NCBI GenBank assembly: GCA_965277435.1
Contig: OZ255821.1
Span: 868,001 to 932,000 of the forward strand
DNA length: 64,000 nt
Source: Bog-105 sp965277435
Lineage (GTDB): Bacteria; Acidobacteriota; Terriglobia; Bryobacterales; Bryobacteraceae
Reading direction: 5' to 3'
How positions within the stretch are numbered: the stretch's first letter is position 1; every line of letters starts with the position of its first letter. Shown piece after piece: positions 17,876-26,393 of this stretch. Below the pieces are notes generated by a model. That model was not told where the DNA came from. It searched no databases and saw only the letters and a list, made by a program, of their open reading frames with translations. Made by a program: the position numbers and the translations under genes.

Positions 17876-19351
17876 ATGTGTCGACAGCCGCTCACCCTCA
17901 TTTCGTTATGCCTTCTATTGACAGGGCGGATCGGGGCGCAGTTTTCACCCGGGCAGTTGCCGGCCTCACCTTCGGCGGACTGGAAACCGGCCGCAACGGA
18001 AGATTACGCAGCCGGTTTGCGGAACAACCCACGACATTATTTCGCCACTGATCCCAATAAAACGTATGCCTTATACGAGTTGATCGACCTTGCGGAAGAG
18101 CAGAATCCGAAATCGCGCGGCGCCTGGGAACAAGTTAAGCAGCAGGCGGCGAAGCTAGGAATTGCGCGCAGCGCGCTTTATCCCACGCTGGCGATCAACG
18201 TGGCGGCCATCCAGGCGCGCGAATTTGTTCCATTTCCCTCCCTGGCCAAGGGGTTTCCGAGCGGAGTGATTCGGCAGGACGTGACCACCGTCAATCCCCT
18301 GCTTGCGTTGAATTACCTGCTCTTCGATTTTGGTGAAAGACGGGGAACCATCCAAGCGGCGGAGGCCAACTTATTCGTCGCGGGCACCGCGCTAAACGAC
18401 ACGCATGAGCAGATTGCGCTTTCCGTGACCACCAGTTATTACAAAGTACTCAGCATCAAAGGATTAGTGGAAGCCGCGCACGCCTCTTTAAGAGACGCGG
18501 AGACCACCGAGCAGCAGGTGCGCGAACAGTTAAGTCATGGGCTGGCCACGCTGCCCAACTACTTAAATGCGCAAGCGCAGCGCGAGCAGGCGGCCTACAA
18601 CCTGGAAAATGCCATGGGCAACGAGCAGACCGCACTTTCGGATCTGGAGGCTGGCGTGGGATTACAGCTCGCCTCGGCGCTGCTGGTCAAGAGCATCTCG
18701 GCTATGCCGGAGCGAAATGAGCTGGAGGATTCGGCGGAGCATTTAATAGACCGGGCTTTGCTGCAGCGGCCTGATCTGCTGGAAGCAGTCGGACAGATCC
18801 GAGCGGCCGATGCCGAAATTAAAGTAGCTCGTTCCGCTTTGTATCCTAGCGTGACTTTTCAGGCGGACGGAGGATACGATTCGCTGCGGACACAGACCAA
18901 TTTTGGTCCGGCGCCGTATCTTCACGCGCCGAACTGGCGGGGAGAAGTATCGCTCAACTGGACCGTTCTCGATGGACGGCGGCGCTATCAGGTCATCCAG
19001 GCCGAATCCGCAAAACGCTCCGCTCAGGCACAGCTCAACTCAGCCCGGGATCAAGCCGCGAACCAGGTCTGGTCAGCTTATGTAGCGGCCAAAGTGGCTT
19101 TTCGACGCCTGGATACTTCCAAAACGCTGCTCGCGGCCGCGCAAACTTCGTACGACGCTGCAGGAACCTCTTTCGCACAAGGCTTAGCCACCTACACCGA
19201 TGTCCTGAATGCCGAGCAGTCTTTAGCCCAGGCGCGAAGCGAGCAAGTGCAGGCGCAATCGCAGGTGCTCAGCGGGTTGGCGCAGTTGGCTTATCAAACT
19301 GGTGATTTATTAGGCTCAAGATTTCTCCATGCGAACCGGAATACAAAATAG
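17876..19351 (+). CDS. Outer-membrane efflux factor (TolC/MdtP-like)
   Basis: 491 residues from ATG 17876, chosen because a signal peptide follows directly (LTLISLCLLLTGRIGA); a TTG at 17798 in the same frame is an alternative. The ribosome site is unclear, since a GGAG lies only one base before the ATG. The protein has the two repeated outer-membrane-efflux domains, about residues 75-265 and 290-470, rich in Ala/Gln coiled-coil segments (NAQAQREQAAYNLENAMGNE, QAQLNSARDQAANQVWSAY) and a YTDVLNAEQSLAQARSEQVQ segment near the end. Trimers of such proteins form the exit channel of tripartite pumps. It is the first gene of a four-gene efflux operon and overlaps the following ytcA gene by 23 bases. 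Confidence 0.9.
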   Translation: MCRQPLTLISLCLLLTGRIGAQFSPGQLPASPSADWKPAATEDYAAGLRNNPRHYFATDPNKTYALYELIDLAEEQNPKSRGAWEQVKQQAAKLGIARSALYPTLAINVAAIQAREFVPFPSLAKGFPSGVIRQDVTTVNPLLALNYLLFDFGERRGTIQAAEANLFVAGTALNDTHEQIALSVTTSYYKVLSIKGLVEAAHASLRDAETTEQQVREQLSHGLATLPNYLNAQAQREQAAYNLENAMGNEQTALSDLEAGVGLQLASALLVKSISAMPERNELEDSAEHLIDRALLQRPDLLEAVGQIRAADAEIKVARSALYPSVTFQADGGYDSLRTQTNFGPAPYLHAPNWRGEVSLNWTVLDGRRRYQVIQAESAKRSAQAQLNSARDQAANQVWSAYVAAKVAFRRLDTSKTLLAAAQTSYDAAGTSFAQGLATYTDVLNAEQSLAQARSEQVQAQSQVLSGLAQLAYQTGDLLGSRFLHANRNTK

Positions 19352-19601
19352 GTTTTACTTTCTTTTCCTCGGATGTCTATGCTTGGTCTCGGCCTGTACC
19401 CGCGCGCCATCCGTAGACATCTTGGGTTCTTTTTTTCCGGCCTGGATTATTTGCTGCTTCGTGGGAATCGTGCTGGCGATCATTACTTATTTCATATTCG
19501 CGCGCCTGGGGCTGCACCCGGCAGTTCCTCTCCAGGTGCTCACGTATCCGTGTCTTGCCGCTTCGTACACATTCTTGACATGGTTGATTTTTTACAGCTG
19601 A
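19329..19601 (+). CDS. ytcA: YtcA family small membrane lipoprotein
   Basis: 90 residues. A lipoprotein signal (LFLGCLCLVSAC, lipobox VSAC with Cys 23) is followed by the YtcA-family pattern APSVDILGSFFPAWIICCFV and two membrane helices (about 36-56 and 66-88). In E. coli ytcA precedes mdtNOP, the same type of efflux operon, and its role is unknown. Here it lies between the outer-membrane factor, which it overlaps, and the membrane fusion gene, supporting a part in assembly or function of this pump family. Confidence 0.8.
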   Translation: MRTGIQNRFYFLFLGCLCLVSACTRAPSVDILGSFFPAWIICCFVGIVLAIITYFIFARLGLHPAVPLQVLTYPCLAASYTFLTWLIFYS

Positions 19602-19634
19602 TAGTTATGAGCGCAGATCTCAGTTAGGAGCAGT

Positions 19635-20930
19635 ATGGCGGAACTTTCTCCGGGAAAGAAGCGGTTAGGACAAGTCATCGCAATCATCATTGTTGTCTCT
19701 ACGGTGGTGCTGGCCGCGCTGTCGCTTTGGGCGACAAACATCGACCAGCGGACGGACGATGCGAACGTGGTCGCCAACTACATCGGCATTGCCCCCGAAG
19801 TGAATGGACGCATCATCCGGCTGCCGATTCAAGACAATCAGTATGTCCGCAAAGGCGCCCTGCTTTACGAAATCGATCCGCTGCCTTATCAATACAAGCT
19901 GCAGCAAGCCATCTCGTCGCGAGACAACCTGGATCAGCAGATCATCGACGAGCGGCGCAAAATCGCATCGCAAACTTTCAACGTGACGATCGCAACTAGA
20001 GGCTCGGTGGCCAGCACGGAATCACTCGGCGGCGCGCGGGCAGCTGCGCAGGCAGCAGAAACGCAGATTCCGCAGCAGGAGGCGGCGGTGGAGAGCGCTG
20101 AGGCGCAGTATAGCCTGGCGGCTAACAACCTGTCGCGGGCCGAACCTCTGCTGGCAAAGCAGTTCGTCACTTCGCAGCAGATCGATCAGCTGCGGACCAC
20201 GGCCCGCTCCGCTCAGCAACAGTTGGGTACCGCGCGGCAAGCATTGAAGGAGATGCAGTCACGTTACGATCAGGCGCTCGCTCAGGCGCGCGCCTCTGTC
20301 GCCAACGACGAGCAGCAAAAGCTGAAAGTGAAACAATCGGTTCTCGATGTGGATCGCCTGGAAACTTTGCTGACGGAAAAATTGGCGCAAGCGGCTGCTG
20401 TGAAATCCGCCACTTATGACCTCCAGCGATGCCGCGTATATGCACCCTTCAACGCCCGCGTCACCAACCTGAGCATCTCCGTTGGTCAGTACGCCACCAC
20501 CGGCGCGCGAGTCTTCGCGTTGATTGATACCACGGCCTGGTGGGCATTGGGCAACTTCAAGGAAACGCAATTGCATCACATCGCCCCCGGAATGCCCGCC
20601 GACATCTATCTCATGACCCGGCCCGATCTGCATTTTCACGGCGTAGTCCAGAGCATCGCATTCGGTGTCTCGCCGGAAGATATTACTGGGGCACAGAGCG
20701 GAACTTTGCCTACCACCAATCGAACGCTGAATTGGGTTCGGCTGGCGCAGCGTTTCCCCATCCGAGTGCGGGTGCTCGATCCCACTGCCGATTTATATCG
20801 CATTGGCGCTACGGCTACGGTGATCATCCGGGGGCATGGAACCAGCATCGCGATTCCCGCTGATCCCAACGTCAGCAACACGGCAATTTTCCGCAATCTC
20901 GATGGCAACCCTCAGTCAGCCAATTATTAA
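19635..20930 (+). CDS. HlyD/EmrA-type membrane fusion protein of an efflux pump (MdtN-like)
   Basis: 431 residues, preceded by AGGAGCAG. One N-terminal membrane helix (about residues 13-33, VIAIIIVVSTVVLAALSLWA) is followed by the biotinyl-lipoyl-like half domain (NGRIIRLPIQDNQYVRKGAL then LYEIDP), a long Ala/Gln-rich helical hairpin (about 100-260) that docks to the outer-membrane factor, the second lipoyl half and beta-barrel (CRVYAPFNARVTNLSISVGQ), and a C-terminal domain. It bridges the inner-membrane FUSC protein and the outer-membrane channel. Its stop lies inside the next gene (29-base overlap), indicating translational coupling. Confidence 0.93.
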   Translation: MAELSPGKKRLGQVIAIIIVVSTVVLAALSLWATNIDQRTDDANVVANYIGIAPEVNGRIIRLPIQDNQYVRKGALLYEIDPLPYQYKLQQAISSRDNLDQQIIDERRKIASQTFNVTIATRGSVASTESLGGARAAAQAAETQIPQQEAAVESAEAQYSLAANNLSRAEPLLAKQFVTSQQIDQLRTTARSAQQQLGTARQALKEMQSRYDQALAQARASVANDEQQKLKVKQSVLDVDRLETLLTEKLAQAAAVKSATYDLQRCRVYAPFNARVTNLSISVGQYATTGARVFALIDTTAWWALGNFKETQLHHIAPGMPADIYLMTRPDLHFHGVVQSIAFGVSPEDITGAQSGTLPTTNRTLNWVRLAQRFPIRVRVLDPTADLYRIGATATVIIRGHGTSIAIPADPNVSNTAIFRNLDGNPQSANY

Positions 20931-23040
20931 AAACCGTCCGCCTGACTCAGCCGCTTGGAGGTTTTTGAAACGCGAACTTGCGCCCACGCCGGATCGGTTG
21001 AGCGCGACGCTGCGGGCAACCATCTGCGCTGTTATCGTCACGCTGATCGGGGAAGCGGCCCGCAGCCAGGATCTCTACTTAGCGCTGTTTATTGTTTTGA
21101 TGCTGCCGAGGGATTATCCCAAGCAGACCTTGAAAGCAGCGGTGAACATTACCGCAATTGTGATTGTTTCTACCATCGTCGCGATATTCCTGCAGACCGT
21201 AGCAGCGGACTTGGCTTGGGCCCGCGTCCTTTTGATCTTTGCTTCCATCTTTTTCGGCATGCTGCTCGGGCGCAAGCTAAACCAGGGTCTTGTCGGCTTG
21301 CTAATTAGCGTGCTAAGCGCGGCGTTCCTGCTTAGCTATGACAGCACCAGTAATTCGGAATCCGTCGTGGAATCAACCCTATGGTTTGCGCTGATGTACA
21401 TTTTCGGCGTCGTGACCGCCGCGGCGGTTGAATACCTGGTTCCGCATCCCACTCCCCTTGAGAGATTTCTGGACGGCTTTGAGCAGCACTTACAGGCTGC
21501 CGGCGCGGTTTTCAAGAGTATGAACGGCGCTTCGTTGACCGACGAAGAACGAAAGCAGGCAGGTAGAGTGTATCGGCTAGCCGCAACGGGCGTTGCGCCC
21601 CTCCGGCAAATGCTGGCTTCGGCTTCATCGGCCGGTCTTCTGCCTCTGCAGGATCTTTCTCGATTTAATGCGGTGTTGCCCTTTTTAGAACTGTTGACTG
21701 TTTTGGCAGCGCGCCTTGACCAATACGAGTCCCGTGATTTTGACGAGATTCAACGCCAGTTCGCGTCCCGCTTGAGCGAACGCGCCTCACAACTGGCCGA
21801 ACGCGTCAAGGCGCCGCATGGAATGTCGGAAGAGCGGAAGCCGGAAAGTCTCGCATGGGAAGAGCAAAGCGAGGCGACTGCGGCGCGGCTTCTCGCTGAA
21901 TCGGGCGAAGTCGCGGATGCTCTGTGGAACGCCTGGTACTTGGAGTCGGAGGTCGGCGTCAAAACGCATCAGTTAGAAGCGCAGCCGCCAGCCAAGCAGT
22001 CTTCCCTCTCTCCCCAGCCGTTTTTTGCCCGCGATAATGTTCATTTCGCGTTCAAGACTGCCCTTGCCTGCATTATCTGCTACGTTATCTTCGCTGCTGT
22101 GGACTGGCCCGGCCTCGCCACTTCATTAGTCACTTGCGTCGTTGCTGCTGTCGATACCGTTGGGGCAAGTTATCGCAAACTGGCGCTTCGGCTTGCTGGC
22201 GTTGTTATCGGCGGTCTGCTGCTCGGTATCGGCGGAATTTCGCTCGTGCTGTCGCAGATGGACAATGTTGTCGAGTTGTTGCTCTATGTGGCTTTCGTCT
22301 TTTTCCTGGCGGGATGGGTAGTGAAAGGCAGCCAGCGCCTCTCCTACGCCGGAGTGCAGGGGGCATTAGCGTTTGCGCTGGTGGCGATGAGTAGCCCCAC
22401 GATTCCCGACCAGATCACGGAGGCGCGCGACCGGTTTGTGGGAGTGCTGCTCGGCGCGATTGTCATGTGGTTCGTCTTCGGGCATTTATGGCCGGTGAGC
22501 GCCATTGCGGCGCAAAAAGCCAAGCTGGCGGACCTGATCCAGGACCTAGCCGACTTGTTTGAACTGTCAGCGGCGGAAGGCCCGATCGAAGGAAGGATCG
22601 CCCGCTTTTATGAGCTTCGCAAATCAGCAAACCAAGCTATTCTCGCGGCCTATGATGGGGCGGATACAGCCGGTTTTGATTCTCCTCACTATCCAGAGCT
22701 GCAGCGAAGCCTGCGCGATTGCCTGGCAAAAGCGCAAGCGCTGCTGATGCTGGAAGTTGTTGCGGTGAGTTTATCCCTGAGACAGGCGATGCATAAAGTA
22801 GCGGCGAACATCGACCGCAAACGGATGACAGATGGTTATGCAAGCGCGCTTAGAGAAATCGCCGAAGAAGTGAACACGGGAAATGAAGAGCAGCTTGCAG
22901 CCGCGGCACGGCACTTAGCTGAGCTGCTGACCAAATGGGATCGGTCCCTTATTCACGAACATGCGCCTGAACAGGCCCGCATCGTTCAGCAAAGGCATGC
23001 GCATATCATCGATCTGCTCGGAAGGGTACACGACTTTTAG
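20902..23040 (+). CDS. FUSC family inner-membrane efflux protein (MdtO/AaeB-like)
   Basis: 712 residues from ATG 20902, chosen because the frame upstream overlaps the previous gene and is not FUSC-like. Two membrane blocks, each of about six helices, lie at roughly residues 40-190 and 380-530. Each is followed by a cytoplasmic domain (about 190-360 and 545-712). The first block contains FIVLMLPRDYPKQTLKAAVN and the second DWPGLATSLVTCVVAAVDTV and GASYRKLALRLAGVVIGGLL, typical of the fusaric acid resistance/aromatic acid exporter family. With the membrane fusion protein, YtcA and the outer-membrane factor it forms a complete tripartite exporter, probably for aromatic acids or drugs. The operon ends 10 bases before the LysR-box promoter of the hydrolase cluster. 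Confidence 0.92.
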   Translation: MATLSQPIIKNRPPDSAAWRFLKRELAPTPDRLSATLRATICAVIVTLIGEAARSQDLYLALFIVLMLPRDYPKQTLKAAVNITAIVIVSTIVAIFLQTVAADLAWARVLLIFASIFFGMLLGRKLNQGLVGLLISVLSAAFLLSYDSTSNSESVVESTLWFALMYIFGVVTAAAVEYLVPHPTPLERFLDGFEQHLQAAGAVFKSMNGASLTDEERKQAGRVYRLAATGVAPLRQMLASASSAGLLPLQDLSRFNAVLPFLELLTVLAARLDQYESRDFDEIQRQFASRLSERASQLAERVKAPHGMSEERKPESLAWEEQSEATAARLLAESGEVADALWNAWYLESEVGVKTHQLEAQPPAKQSSLSPQPFFARDNVHFAFKTALACIICYVIFAAVDWPGLATSLVTCVVAAVDTVGASYRKLALRLAGVVIGGLLLGIGGISLVLSQMDNVVELLLYVAFVFFLAGWVVKGSQRLSYAGVQGALAFALVAMSSPTIPDQITEARDRFVGVLLGAIVMWFVFGHLWPVSAIAAQKAKLADLIQDLADLFELSAAEGPIEGRIARFYELRKSANQAILAAYDGADTAGFDSPHYPELQRSLRDCLAKAQALLMLEVVAVSLSLRQAMHKVAANIDRKRMTDGYASALREIAEEVNTGNEEQLAAAARHLAELLTKWDRSLIHEHAPEQARIVQQRHAHIIDLLGRVHDF

Positions 23041-23049
23041 CGATTGGTA

Positions 23050-23394
23050 ACTATACCCGGAGCGTATAGATATGTGCCGACAAAGTATCCTCCACGCCTG
23101 TCGCATAAAGCAAAGGCGCTGCATCTGTATCGTTTGGAACTCGACGGACGTGACGAGGAGATTGCATGGCCACAACCACACAAGTGACTGAAATGGTTTC
23201 AAACGGGGATGCCGTCATCGAGACATTCCTTAACGGCAAAGGTCCCTCTATTGTCATGCTGCCCTCTTATGGGCGGGATGTCGGCGCCGACTTCGACGAG
23301 TTCGCGGAAATTGTTGCGCAAGCCGGATTCCAGGTGTTGAGGCCAAGGCCAAGAGGCATCGGACGTAGCTCGGGCTCCATAAATGCTTCACTGC
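23050..23394 (+). repeat. Copy B of the dispersed promoter/hydrolase duplication
   Basis: Counterpart of 12801-13178. Copy B has the intact coding continuation (full alpha/beta hydrolase), while copy A is truncated and fused to AraC. The shared upstream part includes the LysR box, CCGACAAAGTATCCTCCA and the GAGGAGATTGCATGGCCACA translation start. Confidence 0.75.
23053..23067 (+). promoter_or_regulatory. LysR-type regulator box ATAC-N7-GTAT upstream of the hydrolase operon
   Basis: ATAC (23053-23056), seven bases, GTAT (23064-23067), with flanking C and G extending the symmetry to CTATAC-N7-GTATAG. It is identical in half-sites to the box in front of the LysR gene at 11820. It lies about 100 bases before the hydrolase start, the usual position for LysR activation. 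Confidence 0.65.
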
Positions 23395-23948
23395 GGGACA
23401 TGGCCGATGACGCAGCAAAGGTCATTCAACAATTGGCAAATGGGACCGCCGTTGTAATGGGCCACGCATATGGGACTGGAGTCGCTCGTCTTCTTGCTAC
23501 CTCGCATGGCGATCTTGTCAGAGGATTAATTCTGGCTACGGCGGCCGCTGATAATCCGCCAAAAGATACTGAGGAGCTTCCGTTCATCGCAGGAAATCCC
23601 GCGCCTCCGGAAGAGGAACGATTGCAGGCGCTTCGCCGGGGATTCTTCGCTCCCCACCATGATGCCCGGCAGTGGCTGAGTGGCTGGTACCCCGAAACTC
23701 TGCAGACGCAGAAGGCGGCGCTTTCGAAGATGAACCATGCCGCTTTCAGTGAAGCGGGCAGTGGCCCGATCCTCCAGATCATTGCGGAAAGCGACCCGTT
23801 CAACCCGTTTAGCTCATGGAGGGAACGCCGCGAGAAGTGGGGGCAGCGCGTGACCACCCGGATTGTCGCCGACGCAGCTCATGCACTCTTTCCGGAACAG
23901 ACCCCCTTTGTCGCTGAAATCGTTATCCGATGGTTGCAGACCATCTGA
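23166..23948 (+). CDS. Alpha/beta hydrolase-fold protein lacking the serine nucleophile
   Basis: 260 residues, AGGAG ribosome site 6-10 bases before the ATG. Overall pattern is an alpha/beta hydrolase: strand VMLPSYGRDVGADFDEF, AGFQVLRPRPRGIGRSSGS, nucleophile-elbow position AVVMGHAYGTGVARLLA, late acid region LQIIAESDPFNPFSSW and histidine region VADAAHALFPEQTPFVAEIV. At the elbow, where catalytic members have GHSxG, this protein has GHAYG (Ala101). A small group of relatives with GHAFG-type elbows is known, of unclear activity, so it may be non-hydrolytic or use another mechanism. It is the first gene of a cluster with two CMD-family proteins, reminiscent of enol-lactonase/carboxymuconolactone decarboxylase pairs, under a LysR box. 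Confidence 0.85.
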   Translation: MATTTQVTEMVSNGDAVIETFLNGKGPSIVMLPSYGRDVGADFDEFAEIVAQAGFQVLRPRPRGIGRSSGSINASLRDMADDAAKVIQQLANGTAVVMGHAYGTGVARLLATSHGDLVRGLILATAAADNPPKDTEELPFIAGNPAPPEEERLQALRRGFFAPHHDARQWLSGWYPETLQTQKAALSKMNHAAFSEAGSGPILQIIAESDPFNPFSSWRERREKWGQRVTTRIVADAAHALFPEQTPFVAEIVIRWLQTI

Positions 23949-24017
23949 CCGTTAGAACCCATCTAACAGTACTCGCCTTATTTTGTTGTCGAGGCGAACT
24001 AAGAAAAGGAGATCGCG

Positions 24018-24587
24018 ATGGCAGAAAATACCGACTTTGGAAGTTTCGGACGCTTTCAGGAAACCCCCGTGAAGGAAATGTCTCCCGAGATGAAGGACGC
24101 TTACGACTTCACAATGAAGTTACGCGGCGTTGTACCCGGGCCGCATAAGATTTGGTTGGCAAATCCAACCTTGTCTAAAACGATCGTTCCGACTGGCTAT
24201 TACTATCAGAAGCTCTCCACCTTGAAGAAGTCTGAAATTGAAATTGTTACGAACATCATCAACAGTCAATGGCGCGCGGCGTACGGGAACTACGAGCACG
24301 AGAAGATCGGCGAGGAACAAGGCCATCTCGAACCCAATAAGGTACAGGCTCTGATCGCAGGCCTACCTACGTCGTTCAGCGATCCCCGCGAGCAGGTGGT
24401 GTATGAACTCGCGTCAGCTCTAGCCGCACAACGGGTTGTTCCAACCGGACTATATAAACGTGCGAAAGAACTATTGGGTGATGCCGGCATCGTGGACGTG
24501 ACGGTGTTGATGGGCTGGTTCACGATGGTATCGCTGACGCTGATGGCGTTCGATGTTCCTGCGAATGCCGTGGGTTTACCACAATGA
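24018..24587 (+). CDS. Carboxymuconolactone decarboxylase family protein (first copy)
   Basis: 189 residues, AAAAGGAG ribosome site. The all-helical CMD fold spans about residues 15-185, with the conserved core KKSEIEIVTNIINSQWRAAYGNYEHEKIGEE matching the WxxxYExxxH-type active region of the decarboxylase subgroup. The redox CxxC of the AhpD subgroup is absent, so peroxidase-linked activity is unlikely. Family members decarboxylate 4-carboxymuconolactone in the protocatechuate pathway, but many homologues have other or unknown substrates. It follows the hydrolase by 69 bases, and its stop overlaps the start of a second, diverged CMD gene (ATGA), suggesting a heteromeric pair. Confidence 0.82.
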   Translation: MAENTDFGSFGRFQETPVKEMSPEMKDAYDFTMKLRGVVPGPHKIWLANPTLSKTIVPTGYYYQKLSTLKKSEIEIVTNIINSQWRAAYGNYEHEKIGEEQGHLEPNKVQALIAGLPTSFSDPREQVVYELASALAAQRVVPTGLYKRAKELLGDAGIVDVTVLMGWFTMVSLTLMAFDVPANAVGLPQ

Positions 24588-25183
24588 GGAGTGTCGAACT
24601 TGGCGGACGCATACCGCTGACAAAACCAGGCTGGCTGAGTTCCGCTCAGCGAAGTCTCTACGACGACATCGATGCGCACCAGGTGCCTTGGGCAGAAGCC
24701 ACTGGTTTCGTCGCCAAGGTCGCGGACGGCAGTCTGATCGGTCCCTTCAACGTTGCGTTACAAAGCCCCGAGATCGGTGCGGCATTCGGAACATTGCAGA
24801 GCGTTGAAGCCAAGAACACCACATTGAGCGAGCGTGTCAGGCAGGTAGTGATTCTCACTGTCGGTTCGATCTGGAAAGCTCAGTACGAACTATACGCGCA
24901 CAAGGCTGCTGCCCGAAAGGCGGGGATTTCGGAGGAGGCGATCGACGCTCTGGTAGCAGGTAGACCGTCTGAAAGCCTTACGGACCAGGAAAAACAGGCG
25001 CAGGCATTCGCCGGGGAGATCACGCGTAACCATCGAGTATCGCAGCAGATGTTCGATCAATTGAAGGCCACGTTTGGGATACGCGGCATTGTCGACATCC
25101 TCTTCCTCGCGGGCTGTTACGACGTCGTGTGCTCATTGCTGAACGCATTCGAGGTGCCTGTTCCCGACGACTCAGCAGAGTAA
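24584..25183 (+). CDS. Carboxymuconolactone decarboxylase family protein (second copy)
   Basis: 199 residues; the ATG overlaps the previous TGA. The sequence PFNVALQSPEIGAAFGTLQS and ERVRQVVILTVGSIWKAQYE then LYAHKAAARKAGISEEAIDA give a clear CMD helical core with the YE/H pair in the active region and no CxxC. It resembles the subgroup annotated as 4-carboxymuconolactone decarboxylase or AhpD-like protein of uncertain substrate. Translational coupling to a paralogue of similar size suggests the two form one complex. Confidence 0.82.
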   Translation: MRSVELGGRIPLTKPGWLSSAQRSLYDDIDAHQVPWAEATGFVAKVADGSLIGPFNVALQSPEIGAAFGTLQSVEAKNTTLSERVRQVVILTVGSIWKAQYELYAHKAAARKAGISEEAIDALVAGRPSESLTDQEKQAQAFAGEITRNHRVSQQMFDQLKATFGIRGIVDILFLAGCYDVVCSLLNAFEVPVPDDSAE

Positions 25184-25256
25184 GTGTCACGAACCTGCAT
25201 CGTTTATTTTAAGAAAGCTCATTGCCAAAGGTCCAAAAAAGGAGGGCTAATGCCTT

Positions 25257-26249
25257 ATGTCCCACAATAAAGCTCCGCAAGCCGGCGTAACGCCAGTCGC
25301 GGATTTTCCGACGCAGTATTTCCTTGAGAATCTAGCAGTCCGGAAAGATAATTCTGTGTTGATCCAAGTGGCGAACAAGAAAGAGTTATGGTTTGTACCT
25401 CCCGCGGGTGGAGATGATGTTGTCGAGCCTGTACGCCTTCACACGTATAAAGAAAACGCGGCGGGCATCGTGGAGGTTGAGCCTGAGGTATTTTTTCTTC
25501 TTTCAGGGAATGTGTACACAACCCACGAGTGCTTCCTGCATCGCCTGGATCTTCGTAAATGGAAAGCGGGAACGCCGGTTGCTCCAGAACTCATTTGTCA
25601 GTTTCCCAAAGAGGCTCGTGGCGTCAATGGAGCCTGTCTGCTAGGCCCGGGTGTGATGCTGGTCGCAGATTGTTTTGCCGGACTGATCTGGCGCGTAGAT
25701 CTTTCGTCTGACGGTCAACAGCCTTCCATCCGGGTATGGTTGGAGCACGAAACCATGGGCTACTTTCCTGGAACGATGAAACCGGAGCAACCGGGTGTCA
25801 ATGGTGTCCGTTACGCCGCAAAAACAAATTACCTCTATTACAGTTCAACTGCAAAGAAACTGTTCATGCGGGTGAAGGTTGATCCGAAAACGTGGGCGCC
25901 GGCGGGTACTCCCGAGCTAGTGGTAGCAGGAAGGATGGGTGACGATTTCGTGATCGATGAAGACGCAGAGGTCATCTATCTCACCACTCATCGCCAAAAT
26001 ACCATTGAAGTTGTATCGATGGACCCTGGTCTAAACAGCGGCTTCACCCAGAGTGTAGCTGGAGAACCATATTCAGAGCAGATGATTGGACCTTCCGCGG
26101 GTGCCTGGAGAAGAGGCGCGAATGATTACGGGCGTGTCGCATATTTCACGACGGATGGAGGAACAGCTTCTCCGCCTCCTGACGGTGCCAAGCCCGCTAA
26201 ACTGATGCGCGTAGAACTGAAGCCTCTTACAGATGGATTTCCCGCCTGA
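25257..26249 (+). CDS. Cytoplasmic SMP-30/gluconolactonase-like beta-propeller
   Basis: 330 residues, no signal peptide. The start at 25257 follows AAAAGGAGGG by about 15 bases. Propeller-like segments: YFLENLAVRKDNSVLIQVAN, EARGVNGACLLGPGVMLVAD then CFAGLIWRVDL, GVNGVRYAAKTNYLYYSSTA, DFVIDEDAEVIYLTTHRQNT and a final YGRVAYFTTDGG. The order of the ENLAVR, NGxxLL/AD, NGV and DDFVID segments matches the four metal-ligand regions of SMP-30 lactonases, although the ligands cannot be assigned surely by eye. As last gene of the hydrolase-CMD-CMD cluster it could open a lactone intermediate. Related sequences also occur in fungal secondary-metabolite clusters (recollection, not checked). Confidence 0.7.
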   Translation: MSHNKAPQAGVTPVADFPTQYFLENLAVRKDNSVLIQVANKKELWFVPPAGGDDVVEPVRLHTYKENAAGIVEVEPEVFFLLSGNVYTTHECFLHRLDLRKWKAGTPVAPELICQFPKEARGVNGACLLGPGVMLVADCFAGLIWRVDLSSDGQQPSIRVWLEHETMGYFPGTMKPEQPGVNGVRYAAKTNYLYYSSTAKKLFMRVKVDPKTWAPAGTPELVVAGRMGDDFVIDEDAEVIYLTTHRQNTIEVVSMDPGLNSGFTQSVAGEPYSEQMIGPSAGAWRRGANDYGRVAYFTTDGGTASPPPDGAKPAKLMRVELKPLTDGFPA

Positions 26250-26393
26250 ATAATCATACGATCACGCTCCGAGCGAAGCCCGGCTCAAGTCACCAGATGG
26301 CAGCTACTCTTGCTGAGCCGGGGCAGAACCGCGCGCGTCAGCAAGCGGGGAAGTTCTGCGAAAAACGGAGCCGCCGCCTTCCAGACCAACCAG

